Notes under the pieces: generated by a model
What the model saw: the letters and a program-made list of their open reading frames with translations, nothing else
Database searches by the model: none
What the model was told of the DNA's origin: nothing
Assembly: GCA_003242895.1 (NCBI GenBank)
Contig: QKMY01000066.1
Location: 1 to 35,894, forward strand
DNA length: 35,894 nucleotides
Source of the DNA: Candidatus Margulisiibacteriota bacterium
GTDB lineage: Bacteria > Margulisbacteria > Riflemargulisbacteria > GWF2-39-127
Reading direction: 5' to 3'
Made by a program: the position numbers and the translations under genes
Shown: positions 17,464 to 25,658 of the stretch, piece after piece
Numbering within the stretch: position 1 is the stretch's first letter
Layout of the letters: the number at the start of each line of letters is the position of its first letter

Positions 17464-18555
17464 TCACGATAACGCAAGCATATGGAACTCTTTTTCTGAA
17501 ATTATACCACCATTTAGTTTTAATGTTGCTTCTTCAATGAGTGTTACATAAAAATCTTCACGAGCAGCTTTTTTCAAGGCATTCGTTCCATATGGAGGCT
17601 TAATAACAAGCTCTTTTAATTGTTCATTCATAACCAGCAGCTCAAAAACACCTATTCTGCCTTTGACCCCTTTCAACATACAGGACTCACAGCCTTCTCC
17701 CATACAATCCATACAAACTTTTGGTAATAATGTCTGAGAAACTACGCCTACTAACGAATGGGCGATCATAAACGGTTCGACTCCCATGTCATAGAGCCTG
17801 GTTATAGCAGAAATGCTATCATTAGTGTGAATAGTTGCAACAACGAGATGTCCAGTCAATGCAGCACTGCACGCCAAAGCAGCGGTTTCAGCATCACGGA
17901 TTTCACCAATAAAAATTATATCAGGGTCCATTCTCAGAATATAACGCAAACACGAAGCAAAGGATAAATCAGAATCCTTATTAAACTGTATCTGGTTAAT
18001 TTCCTCCACTACATATTCAACCGGATCTTCTACTGTAATAATGTTTTTATGTTTGGCTTTTATATCAAGCAAGGAAGCATAGAGTGTCGTGGTTTTCCCG
18101 CTACCCGTAGATCCGGATATCAAGATTAGACCATGTCTGGAACGAAGCAACTCCGAATACTTCTGCAAAATCGTTTGATGCATTCCCAAAGAAGGTAATG
18201 ACCGGAGCAAATCGTTTCTATGCAGTATCCGCATGGTTGCTCGCTCGCCGAGTATTGTGGGAATAATAATAACGCGGATATCGACTATCGGAAATTTATT
18301 TAAACCAAAAGAAAATCTTCCTTCTTGAGGAATATACTTCTTTGTTATATCTGCTTTAATCAATACTTTTAAACGGGAAAAAATCTGAGGAGCAATATCT
18401 TTGGAAATAACCTTATAATCGATAAGCTGTCCATCCACTCTGAACTTTATAGCCAGCGTATCAGCTTTCGTTTCAATATGAACATCGCTCGCATTCTGCA
18501 CTAGCGCTGCTTCGAGACAGCTATTTAAGATGAAAACTACATCATTACTTTTCAC
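17464..18555 (-). CDS. GspE/PilB/PilT-type secretion or pilus ATPase
   Basis: An ATPase of the type II secretion/type IV pilus superfamily. The 363 residues contain Walker A GSTGSGKT (148-155), the Asp box ITVEDPVEY, Walker B DPDIIFIGEIRD (211-221), the His box TGHLVVATIHTND (234-246) and a zinc-binding four-Cys group at 281, 284, 289 and 292. The zinc motif favours GspE/PilB over PilT. It lacks the N-terminal domain that docks GspE to GspL, so it is a short form. No pilin, GspF or secretin gene is nearby. The start is GTG with AGGA close upstream. It lies 10 bases after the anti-sigma kinase gene, suggesting shared control. Confidence 0.9.
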   Translation of the reverse strand: MKSNDVVFILNSCLEAALVQNASDVHIETKADTLAIKFRVDGQLIDYKVISKDIAPQIFSRLKVLIKADITKKYIPQEGRFSFGLNKFPIVDIRVIIIPTILGERATMRILHRNDLLRSLPSLGMHQTILQKYSELLRSRHGLILISGSTGSGKTTTLYASLLDIKAKHKNIITVEDPVEYVVEEINQIQFNKDSDLSFASCLRYILRMDPDIIFIGEIRDAETAALACSAALTGHLVVATIHTNDSISAITRLYDMGVEPFMIAHSLVGVVSQTLLPKVCMDCMGEGCESCMLKGVKGRIGVFELLVMNEQLKELVIKPPYGTNALKKAAREDFYVTLIEEATLKLNGGIISEKEFHMLALS

Positions 18556-18565
18556 TGCATCCTAG

Positions 18566-19024
18566 CTAGTTAATAGAATTGGCTTCTATTGCATCTGTTG
18601 AGTAAACATACTTGACAAGTTTAACGATTGTTCCTCGTCCTATCTCCGAGTCATACTCTACTTCATCCATGAGGCTTTTCATAAAAGTAATCCCTAACCC
18701 TAGCCCGACTTTCTCCGGCAAATCAGGATTATTTTCACTACCTGAAGCAGGCCTATTAATATCAAAACCTCTTCCATTATCTTTTACAATCACTTCAAGC
18801 TGATCTTTCTTTACAACAAAAACAATTTCTATCTCCCCCAGCTTGCCTGGATATGCATACTGAACTGCATTAGTACAAGCCTCAGAAACTGCAATTTTTA
18901 TATCTTCTATTTCTTCATGATTGAATTTCAGCCTATTTGCAATTCCGGAAGCAGCTAATCTCACGACTCCAACGTATTCAGATAGGCTAGGTATCTTAAT
19001 CTCAACTTTTTGATTTTCATGCAT
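18566..19024 (-). CDS. RsbW/SpoIIAB-type anti-sigma factor serine kinase
   Basis: A GHKL ATPase that binds and silences a sigma factor and phosphorylates its STAS antagonist. The 152 residues include the N box SEACTNAVQYAY (48-58), G1 DNGRGFD (82-88) and GLGLGI (107-112). There is a C-terminal tail after KLVKYV. GGAGGG precedes the ATG. The partner STAS gene is 13 bases upstream, the usual SpoIIAA-SpoIIAB or RsbV-RsbW order. The likely target is the SigB/SigF-like factor at 20744-21490, although another output cannot be excluded. Confidence 0.9.
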   Translation of the reverse strand: MHENQKVEIKIPSLSEYVGVVRLAASGIANRLKFNHEEIEDIKIAVSEACTNAVQYAYPGKLGEIEIVFVVKKDQLEVIVKDNGRGFDINRPASGSENNPDLPEKVGLGLGITFMKSLMDEVEYDSEIGRGTIVKLVKYVYSTDAIEANSIN

Positions 19025-19037
19025 TTACTTTGCCCTC

Positions 19038-19403
19038 CTACGAATTGCTATCTTTTTTTATTTCTAATATAGCCACTTTTTCATCATCAAACATCCTGAA
19101 GTTCGCTTGAGTGAGCCCTGACACTTCAAAGATTTTTTTTATTTGTGGCTTTGTACAAATAATATTAATAAATCCATTATTTTTTGCCAATTTGTTCGCA
19201 CCGCTGGCAAGAACACCTAGTCCGGTACTATCTATATACTTGACGCCCTCCAGATTAATTATCATATCTTTTTCGCCGGTTTCAATAATATCCGAAATAG
19301 CCGTCTTTAGCTGAGGATAAGTATAAACATCTACTTCTCCCGCAAGTGTTATTACTGGAACATTCTGCTCTCGTTTCACGTCGATTTTCAGATCAAGGAC
19401 CAT
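19038..19403 (-). CDS. STAS-domain anti-sigma factor antagonist (RsbV/SpoIIAA-like)
   Basis: A single STAS domain of 121 residues. The conserved phosphorylatable Ser59 lies in YIDSTGLGVL, right after the INLEGV strand. Unphosphorylated, it should bind the RsbW-like kinase and free the sigma factor. The PP2C phosphatase encoded divergently at 19651 would dephosphorylate it. The C-terminus ends in a short Lys-rich tail. GGAGG lies about ten bases before the ATG. First gene of the long minus-strand run from the promoter at 19462-19490. Confidence 0.92.
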   Translation of the reverse strand: MVLDLKIDVKREQNVPVITLAGEVDVYTYPQLKTAISDIIETGEKDMIINLEGVKYIDSTGLGVLASGANKLAKNNGFINIICTKPQIKKIFEVSGLTQANFRMFDDEKVAILEIKKDSNS

Positions 19404-19441
19404 AATGACCGTTCCTCCTTAAATAATTATGTACTAAAAAT

Positions 19442-19464
19442 AATTGAATTATAATGATTCAATT
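19442..19464. promoter_or_regulatory. 8-bp inverted repeat overlapping the -10 and start site
   Basis: AATTGAAT (19442-19449) and ATTCAATT (19457-19464) are perfect complements with a seven-base centre. The element covers the 3' half of the -10 and the predicted start of the STAS operon. That is the position of a classic repressor operator. In RNA it could also form a weak A/U hairpin. Confidence 0.45.
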
Positions 19465-19490
19465 ATAACCATACGCATTAAAAAAAGCAA
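19462..19490 (-). promoter_or_regulatory. strong promoter of the STAS/anti-sigma/GspE run
   Basis: On the minus strand TTGCTT (19490-19485) and TATAAT (19467-19462) are 17 bases apart. This is a perfect -10 with correct spacing, so ordinary housekeeping sigma recognition is likely. The start near 19455 gives a leader of about 50 nt. A second TATAAT lies 13 bases downstream. Confidence 0.6.
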
Positions 19491-19572
19491 TAAAGACAAG
19501 AATATTATCTGACAAACCCATCTTATATTTATTTTCTCTAATATTAATTGACGCATAATATATTTTCACAAA

Positions 19573-19601
19573 TTGCAGATCGCATTTAGAAATGTTAAAA
19601 T
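19573..19601 (+). promoter_or_regulatory. putative promoter of the PP2C phosphatase gene
   Basis: TTGCAG (19573-19578) and TAAAAT (19596-19601) are spaced by 17 bases. The predicted start near 19608 leaves a leader of about 43 nt before the ATG at 19651. It diverges from the STAS operon promoter about 83 bases away. Confidence 0.5.
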
Positions 19602-19650
19602 TTCTATACATCGCACTTGTTAAACTATTCTTTATTCAGGTCACTGAGAA

Positions 19651-20709
19651 ATGAACCCGATAGAAATACTATTAGAAAAAACTATCCGCTCGAAAGCATT
19701 TATAACCGCAATTACAGGAACCTTCTTCCTTTCTGCATGTATAGCATATTATTATACTTTCTTTCAACTTCATTCCGCTTACCACTTGTTCGAGTATCTC
19801 CATTTTATTTTTTCAACCTTATTGATTCTTCTATTAACCTATTGGTTTCTTCAGAAAAAAAAGGCCTTCACTAAAGATGCGATAACAACCCAGAAGCTCA
19901 AACGGCAACAAGACAAAAATATGAGAGAACTTGAGATGGCACGATTAATCCAGCAAAGCCTTTTAGGTGATCATACGTACATTACTAAAGAGATCAAAAT
20001 CATCGCTCATTGCCGGCCGGCAGAAAAGATAGGGGGGGATTTTTATAGTTTCAATGAACATACCGTTTATAATACCCTTTCCAAAACAAATCACCAAAAA
20101 GGGATTATCAAGCTTCAAAACCAGGCAGACAGGCAACTGGGCATATGTATTGGCGATGTTGCAGGACACGGAATAGCATCCGCGCTTATCATGCTACTAG
20201 CAAAATCGCTGCTCGACCAACTCATGAACAAGTTCTCTTCCCCAGCAAAAATCTTCCATTTAGCGAACAGACAAATAAAAGTCCATACAGAAAAAAGCGA
20301 TATCAGCTTTGTTACGGCTGCAATACTTCTCATAAATCTTGACAATAAAACGCTCAATTTCTCCAAAGCCGGACATACCGATTCAATTCTTTTGCGCCAA
20401 GACGGAACATTATCTTTGCTTACGGCTGAAGGAGTATTCCTTGGTATGTTCGACAATGTAGAATTCGAAGAAGTCCAAATTCAACTCCAGCCAAAAGACA
20501 AAATAATTCTCTATACCGATGGAATAATTGAAACAAGAAACTCTCAAGGAGAACTATTTGGGCTGAAAAGACTCACGAATTTACTAGAGGCAAACTACCA
20601 ATTATCACTTGAAAAGATAGTACCATTGATATATCAAGAACTATTCCTGTTCTCCCAAAAACAAGAAGTTTACGATGACAGCACGGTAGTATTGGTAGAG
20701 CTACTGTAA
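19651..20709 (+). CDS. membrane-anchored SpoIIE/RsbU-type PP2C phosphatase
   Basis: A serine phosphatase expected to dephosphorylate the STAS antagonist and so activate the sigma factor. The 352 residues have two N-terminal membrane segments (about 17-38 and 45-67) with almost no loop. A short linker containing MARLIQQSLL, the usual entry to the RsbU PP2C domain, follows. Metal-binding Asp residues are in GGDFYS (Asp130), GDVAGHG (Asp169) and DDSTVV (Asp342/343); YTDGIIE is also present. There is no PAS, GAF or HAMP domain, so the signal must come through the membrane hairpin or the linker. Transcribed divergently from the STAS gene. The SD is weak. Confidence 0.9.
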   Translation: MNPIEILLEKTIRSKAFITAITGTFFLSACIAYYYTFFQLHSAYHLFEYLHFIFSTLLILLLTYWFLQKKKAFTKDAITTQKLKRQQDKNMRELEMARLIQQSLLGDHTYITKEIKIIAHCRPAEKIGGDFYSFNEHTVYNTLSKTNHQKGIIKLQNQADRQLGICIGDVAGHGIASALIMLLAKSLLDQLMNKFSSPAKIFHLANRQIKVHTEKSDISFVTAAILLINLDNKTLNFSKAGHTDSILLRQDGTLSLLTAEGVFLGMFDNVEFEEVQIQLQPKDKIILYTDGIIETRNSQGELFGLKRLTNLLEANYQLSLEKIVPLIYQELFLFSQKQEVYDDSTVVLVELL

Positions 20710-20743
20710 CTCAAGAATCCAGACAATATGATGGTTGGCGTGT

Positions 20744-21490
20744 TTATTTCGCCATCGTTTTCTTTAACTTCTCAAGGGCATGATTAAGTAATCTTGAAAC
20801 GTGCATCTGAGAAAGGTTCAACAACTGAGCAATCTCGTTCTGGGAAAGATTATCATAAAACCTCAGATAGATTATACGCTGTTCTCTTCTATTAAGGTTT
20901 GTGGCAATTGCATCACGAAGGGTTTCTTTATTGATAACAACGTCTTCTTCATCAACCTTTTTAACGTTATCTATGAGGGCTGCTTTTGAAGATGTACTAG
21001 GATCGCCGGTACGCTCGGTGACATACGATGGGGCGTCAAGAGAAACTGTCATGTAAGCCTGTCCGGCTTCAAGGGATTCTAAAACTTCCTCTTCCGAAAC
21101 ACCAACAATTTGGCATATCTCGGCTATTGTCGGTGACCGGCCATCTTCTTTATTAACATCGAAAATTACTTTTTTCACTTTGGCATTTAACTCATGAAGT
21201 CTTCGAGGAATCTTAATAAGATGACTCTTATCACGAAAAAAATGCTTTATCTCTCCAACAATGGTAGGCGTCGCATAAGTAGCAAATTCTATATCCTGAT
21301 TGGGGTCATACCGATCAATGGCCTTCATCAATCCTATCGTCCCAACCTGAATTATATCTTCCAGAGGCTCTCCTCTGTTGAGAAATTTACGGGCAATATA
21401 TTTGACCAGGTTTAGATTTTCGGAAACAATCCTGTCTCGAAGCTCTTTTTGTCTGGTACTATAATATTCGCAAAATAGTTCCCTACCCAA
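20744..21490 (-). CDS. SigB/SigF-type alternative sigma factor
   Basis: An RNA polymerase sigma factor of 248 residues, lacking region 1.1. Region 2 contains NLVKYIARKF, EDIIQVGTIGLMKAIDRYDP and FATYATPTIVGEIKHFFRD, the hallmark of the SigB/SigF/SigG group controlled by anti-sigma kinases. Region 3 is SPTIAEICQIVGVSEEEV. The region 4 helix-turn-helix is NEIAQLLNLSQMHVSRLLNHA. The start appears to be TTG at 21490 with GGTGG eight bases upstream; no ATG fits. It is 34 bases from the convergent phosphatase gene and is the natural output of the partner-switching proteins encoded at 18566-20709. Its regulon is unknown. Confidence 0.93.
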   Translation of the reverse strand: MGRELFCEYYSTRQKELRDRIVSENLNLVKYIARKFLNRGEPLEDIIQVGTIGLMKAIDRYDPNQDIEFATYATPTIVGEIKHFFRDKSHLIKIPRRLHELNAKVKKVIFDVNKEDGRSPTIAEICQIVGVSEEEVLESLEAGQAYMTVSLDAPSYVTERTGDPSTSSKAALIDNVKKVDEEDVVINKETLRDAIATNLNRREQRIIYLRFYDNLSQNEIAQLLNLSQMHVSRLLNHALEKLKKTMAK

Positions 21491-21649
21491 TTAATTATCC
21501 ACCAAAATGAGTATTTATTTTAGAAGTCAAAAAAACAACCACATTCTAATAATTAATTATACTCTATTTCATCACAAATGATGAATAAGGCACCATGAAA
21601 AATAGCTAATTATTTTGTTTTTATGGCGGTTTCTGTAATAAAAATTACT

Positions 21650-21678
21650 TTGTATTCTATCATACATTTTGCTATAAT
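21650..21678 (+). promoter_or_regulatory. promoter giving an apparently leaderless murE transcript
   Basis: TTGTAT (21650-21655) and TATAAT (21673-21678) have a 17-base spacer, and TGC precedes the -10. The predicted start (21685-21687) coincides with the murE ATG at 21687. An in-frame TAA at 21675-21677 rules out an earlier start. An 11-base direct repeat ATTCTATCATA occurs at 21654-21664 and 21677-21687. Confidence 0.6.
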
Positions 21679-21686
21679 TCTATCAT

Positions 21687-22865
21687 ATGATATGTTTTGA
21701 TTCGCGAAAAATTAAACCTGGCGATATATTCTTATGCCTCCCAAATGCACATCCATTCATCAATGAAGCCCTCACTCGGGGAGCAAAAGAAATCACTCAT
21801 TGTACCAGACAGGAAATGGCTAAAATTGCAGCGGATTTTTTTAATAATCCGTCCCAAACCTTAACCGTTATAGGGGTAACAGGAACTAATGGGAAAACAA
21901 CAACAACCCATATCACAGCTCACATCCTCAATCTTGCAGGTTTCAAAGCACACATAATCGGAACCCTTTCAGGGAATCTGACTACTCCGGAATCTATCGA
22001 ACTGCAAGAGATCATGGCAGAAAAAATAAAACAAGGTTATACACACATTATCATGGAAGTATCTTCTATCGGTATCGACCAACACCGTGTTGATCATATA
22101 GATTTTGACATAAAATTATTAACCAATGTAACCCAGGACCATCTTGATTACCATAAAACTTTCGAGGATTACCGAAACACAAAATTATACTTTATGAATA
22201 ATTTCCCAGGAAAAACCATTTATCCGGAAGACTTTGCAGAATACAAAATAGATATTTCTTTACCACTGACAGGCAAATTCAACTATCTTAATGCCCAAGC
22301 CGCTGGTAAAATATGCGAAGAACTGGGAATCACTCAGGAAATAATAAAAAAGGGATTATCAACAGCGACTCCGGTTCCCGGACGTTTTGAATGCATTAAT
22401 CTTGGCCAAGACTTCTTTGTGTTTGTAGATTATGCTCATACTCCCGACGGCATCCAGAATATACTTGAGGGCATTATTGACTTCAGGAAGACCCATGAGC
22501 TTCAGGGCTCTATCATAACCGTATTCGGTTGTGGCGGAGACCGTGACAGGACAAAACGACCGATAATGGGATCAATTGCTGAAGAGCTTAGTGACAAGGC
22601 AATAATCACCTCCGACAATCCCCGCTCAGAAAATCCTGAAGATATTATTAGCGAGATTCTAAAAGGGATAAAAGACCCTAGCAAAATCAAAATAGAAGCA
22701 GACAGAAAAACAGCTATTCATTATGCAATTAAAAATGCCAAAAAAGGTGATATAGTTCTAATTGCAGGCAAAGGCCATGAAACCTACCAGATAATCGGAA
22801 ACCAATCTTTTCATTTTGACGATAGAGAAGAAGCTGCAATAGCCATCAAGGGATTGCAGGCATGA
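21687..22865 (+). CDS. murE: UDP-N-acetylmuramoyl-tripeptide synthase MurE (short form)
   Basis: Adds the third amino acid to UDP-MurNAc-L-Ala-D-Glu in peptidoglycan synthesis. Landmarks are DSRKIKPGDIF, the ATP loop GVTGTNGKTTTT, LTNVTQDHLDYH, FVDYAHTPDGI and the amino-acid pocket DNPRSENPEDI, followed by GKGHETYQ. DNPR is the motif of meso-diaminopimelate-adding enzymes, so mDAP is the likely substrate. The 392 residues are about 90 fewer than usual. The protein starts directly at the DSR strand, so the first 30 or so residues and part of domain 1 are missing. An upstream in-frame stop confirms the short N-terminus. murF overlaps by four bases. Confidence 0.93.
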   Translation: MICFDSRKIKPGDIFLCLPNAHPFINEALTRGAKEITHCTRQEMAKIAADFFNNPSQTLTVIGVTGTNGKTTTTHITAHILNLAGFKAHIIGTLSGNLTTPESIELQEIMAEKIKQGYTHIIMEVSSIGIDQHRVDHIDFDIKLLTNVTQDHLDYHKTFEDYRNTKLYFMNNFPGKTIYPEDFAEYKIDISLPLTGKFNYLNAQAAGKICEELGITQEIIKKGLSTATPVPGRFECINLGQDFFVFVDYAHTPDGIQNILEGIIDFRKTHELQGSIITVFGCGGDRDRTKRPIMGSIAEELSDKAIITSDNPRSENPEDIISEILKGIKDPSKIKIEADRKTAIHYAIKNAKKGDIVLIAGKGHETYQIIGNQSFHFDDREEAAIAIKGLQA

Positions 22866-23995
22866 AAGTCTCAATCGACACCCGGACATTGAAACCCGGA
22901 GATAGCTATATCCCAATAAAAGGCCAGAATTTTGACGGGCATAATTTCATCGAAGAGGCCCTGAAAAAAGGGGCAGCTGAAATACTCGACGTTGATATTG
23001 TAGACTACGCTCGCAGCTATAGAAAACAGTTCGACATACCAATTATAGCGATCACCGGAAGCAGTGGCAAAACCACAACAAAAGACATGCTCCATTCCGT
23101 ACTAAGCACAAAATATAATGTTATAAAAACAAAAGAAAATCAAAACAATGAACTAGGAGTTCCACTTACCCTTTTAGGTATTGAGGCTAATACGGAAATT
23201 GCTATTGTAGAGATGGGGATGCGCGGGTTAGGGGAGATTAAGTTTCTTTCATCCATTGCGCTGCCCAGTCATGCTATCATCTCTAACATTGGCTACACAC
23301 ACCTTGAACTCTTAGGAAGCAGAAGAAATATAGCCCGGGCAAAATCAGAAATTTTCTCGTCTTTTAAGGACACACCTGCAAAAAGGTTTGCATTTTATCC
23401 TAAAAGGACTCCTTGTATTTCCTCAGTAAGAAGACTAGCCGTAAAAAACAAATTTGATATTACCGAAATTGATAATAGTAACATTACCCAATCAAACCAA
23501 GCACTTATCACCTCAGTTGCCCTACATTTCGGGCTAACTCCGCAAGAAATTGAGCAAGGGTTAAAAAACTATAAGCCTTCAGCAAACCGGCAGGAGATCA
23601 TTACGATTAAAGATACGACCTTAGTTAATGATGCATATAATGCTAATCCTGATTCTATGATTTTTGCATTACAGGTTTTCTCGAGATACCAAGGCAGAAA
23701 AATCGCAATCCTCGGTGACATGCTTGAGTTGGGAGAGAAATCCGTTTATTTCCATATCTTGCTTGAGAAACACATAAAAAATGCCGGGATTGAGTTGCTG
23801 TTCACGCTTGGAGAACTATCAAAAAACATCAATCCTAAAGGAATTAAAACAACTCATTGCAACTCAATAGAAAAGTTAGTCACAGGGGTAATAAACAGTT
23901 TGCTCCCTGGAGACAATATCCTCTTTAAAGCTTCCAGAGGAATAAAGCTCGAAGGACCATTCAAATTGATAAAGGCTTTTTTGGAAACCAAATAA
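22862..23995 (+). CDS. murF: UDP-N-acetylmuramoyl-tripeptide-D-alanyl-D-alanine ligase MurF (short form)
   Basis: Adds D-Ala-D-Ala to the UDP-muramyl tripeptide, the last cytoplasmic ligase step. Seen in order: SIDTRTLKPGD, FDGHNFIEEALKKGA, the ATP loop AITGSSGKTTTKDML, TKENQNNELGVPLTLL, VEMGMRGLGEI, DAYNANPDSM and ILGDMLELG. At 377 residues it is shorter than the usual 450. Like the MurE before it, it begins at the DTR strand without the normal 25-30 residue lead-in. The start overlaps the murE stop (ATGA). It converges on tsf, with the bidirectional-looking hairpin at 24040-24062 between. Confidence 0.92.
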   Translation: MKVSIDTRTLKPGDSYIPIKGQNFDGHNFIEEALKKGAAEILDVDIVDYARSYRKQFDIPIIAITGSSGKTTTKDMLHSVLSTKYNVIKTKENQNNELGVPLTLLGIEANTEIAIVEMGMRGLGEIKFLSSIALPSHAIISNIGYTHLELLGSRRNIARAKSEIFSSFKDTPAKRFAFYPKRTPCISSVRRLAVKNKFDITEIDNSNITQSNQALITSVALHFGLTPQEIEQGLKNYKPSANRQEIITIKDTTLVNDAYNANPDSMIFALQVFSRYQGRKIAILGDMLELGEKSVYFHILLEKHIKNAGIELLFTLGELSKNINPKGIKTTHCNSIEKLVTGVINSLLPGDNILFKASRGIKLEGPFKLIKAFLETK

Positions 23996-24031
23996 AAAAT
24001 CGTCCCACTTCCATTAAAACTAGATAAAAGC

Positions 24032-24062
24032 AAAAAAAAGGGCACAGACGAAATCTGTGCCC
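24032..24062 (-). terminator. Rho-independent terminator of rpsB-tsf
   Basis: GGGCACAGA (24040-24048) pairs perfectly with TCTGTGCCC (24054-24062) around a five-base loop. On the minus strand the stem is followed by eight T residues (24039-24032), 28 bases after the tsf stop. In the plus direction it follows murF but lacks a continuous T run, so it mainly serves tsf. Confidence 0.9.
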
Positions 24063-24090
24063 AAATAATCTTTTCTTTTCGGAATAGTAA

Positions 24091-24681
24091 TTATTCCATT
24101 GAAAAGCGCGCAAACCTGCTAAGAGTAATGTTTTCCCCAATAATACCAATAGATTGCTTAATAAGCTCACTTACTGTCTTATCTTGATCTTTTACAAAAG
24201 GCTGTTCTAACAAACATACGTCACTAAAATACTTCTTTATTTTGCCTTCAACTATTTTATCAGCCATAGCTTCTGGCTTGCCTTCGGTAATGACTTGAGT
24301 CCGAAGTATTTCTTTCTCTTTTTCAACCACTTCCGGCGGAACATCATCAATAGATAAATATAATGGGTTGGCTGCTGCAACGTGCATGGCAATATCTTTT
24401 GCCAACGCTCTAAAGTTATCGTTTCGCGCTACGAAATCAGTTTCACAGTTCAGTTGAACTAATACACCGATAGATCCATTCATATGAATATAGGATTCGA
24501 TAACGCCATTCTTTACTTCTCTACCGGATCTCTTTGACGCTGCTGCAAGACCTTTCGTTCTAAGTATCTCCCCTGCTTTCTCCATGTCCCCATTTGCTTC
24601 AGAAAGGGCTTGTTTGCAATCCATCATACCTGCGCCGGTTTTATCTCTTAGCTCTTTAACATCAGAACTTGTAATAACCAT
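24091..24681 (-). CDS. tsf: translation elongation factor Ts
   Basis: Nucleotide-exchange factor for EF-Tu. The N-terminal UBA-like domain has VKELRDKTGAGMMDCKQAL, and the core has LNCETDFVARND with the TDFV residues that reach into EF-Tu. The 196 residues correspond to the compact form with one main core subdomain, as in Thermus and cyanobacteria, rather than the 283-residue E. coli form. It lies 49 bases after rpsB in the usual order and ends at the strong terminator. AAGGAG precedes the ATG. Confidence 0.96.
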   Translation of the reverse strand: MVITSSDVKELRDKTGAGMMDCKQALSEANGDMEKAGEILRTKGLAAASKRSGREVKNGVIESYIHMNGSIGVLVQLNCETDFVARNDNFRALAKDIAMHVAAANPLYLSIDDVPPEVVEKEKEILRTQVITEGKPEAMADKIVEGKIKKYFSDVCLLEQPFVKDQDKTVSELIKQSIGIIGENITLSRFARFSME

Positions 24682-24730
24682 AAGTTTTCATCTCCTTAAT
24701 TAAAATCACATTATATGTGCGGGGAAATTA

Positions 24731-25540
24731 TTACCCTTCGATTTCAACACTTTTGATTTCAGATTCAACTTTAGAATCAATTGCACCAGCGCTCTCTTTT
24801 TGCGCTTTGGCTTCCATCTGGCTTAGCAATGCTTCATCACTCTGTCCGGCAGATACTAATACCTTCTTACCCTCTAATACTGCGTCAGCAATGATTGATG
24901 CTAATAGTTTCACAGCCCTTATTGCGTCATCGTTTGCAGGAATCGGATGAGTTATTTCATCAGGATCACAGTTAGTATCAACAACCCCGACAATTGGAAT
25001 ATTAAGTCTATTTGCTTCGTCAACGGCAATTTGCTCTTTCTTTGTATCAACAATAAAAACTACAGCAGGTAATCTGGTCATTTCTTTAATTCCGCCTAAA
25101 TTAGTCTGCAATTTAGTCGTCACCTTGGTTAAGTGAGCGACTTCTTTACGAGGTCTATTATTAATACTTCCATCAGCGATCATTGCCTCTATGCTTCTCA
25201 ATTTTCCGATACTTTTTCTGATGGTATTAAAATTAGTCAACATCCCACCCAGCCATCGTTGATTAACGTAATACATATTGCAGCGCCCTGCTTCTTCTCT
25301 TATCGCATCCTGTGCTTGTTTTTTTGTTCCTACAAATAACACTTTCCCTCCGGCTGCTACAGCATCTCTTACGACCACAAAAGCGTCATTGATATGCTTC
25401 ATAGTTTTCTGGAGATCAATAACGTGAATATCATTTCTTTCCGTAAAAATATATCGTTTCATCTTCGGATTCCAGCGTTTTGCTTGATGTCCGAAATGAA
25501 CCCCGGCTTCCAATAATTGTCTCATTGTTGTTACTGCCAT
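24731..25540 (-). CDS. rpsB: 30S ribosomal protein S2
   Basis: Small-subunit ribosomal protein S2 with 269 residues. The N-terminus [27 protein letters not shown] is split by family landmarks at GVHFGH and [27 protein letters not shown] and [12 protein letters not shown] follow. A variable acidic C-terminal tail begins after about residue 225. AGGAGG lies five to six bases before the ATG. First gene of rpsB-tsf, transcribed through a structured leader that may serve S2 feedback control. Confidence 0.97.
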   Translation of the reverse strand: MAVTTMRQLLEAGVHFGHQAKRWNPKMKRYIFTERNDIHVIDLQKTMKHINDAFVVVRDAVAAGGKVLFVGTKKQAQDAIREEAGRCNMYYVNQRWLGGMLTNFNTIRKSIGKLRSIEAMIADGSINNRPRKEVAHLTKVTTKLQTNLGGIKEMTRLPAVVFIVDTKKEQIAVDEANRLNIPIVGVVDTNCDPDEITHPIPANDDAIRAVKLLASIIADAVLEGKKVLVSAGQSDEALLSQMEAKAQKESAGAIDSKVESEIKSVEIEG

Positions 25541-25652
25541 AAAAATCCTCCTAAGGTTATTTCCTCCACGTATGTCTTCTTTTGTCAGGCTATATCACCT
25601 TTCTGACAAAATCGATACGTGTGTGAATTAGGACATTATAAACAATGTCCGA
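25541..25652 (-). promoter_or_regulatory. structured 5' leader of rpsB
   Basis: The predicted transcript has a leader of about 112 nt. It contains two nested complementary pairs: CACGTAT with ATACGTG (outer) and TTTGTCAG with CTGACAAA (inner), spanning about 25568-25622. Nearer the 5' end is a separate hairpin, GGACATT/AATGTCC (25631-25650). S2 represses its own mRNA through leader structures in several bacteria, so this is a candidate autoregulatory element. I do not recognise a specific published leader motif. Confidence 0.5.
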
Positions 25653-25658
25653 GTGAAT

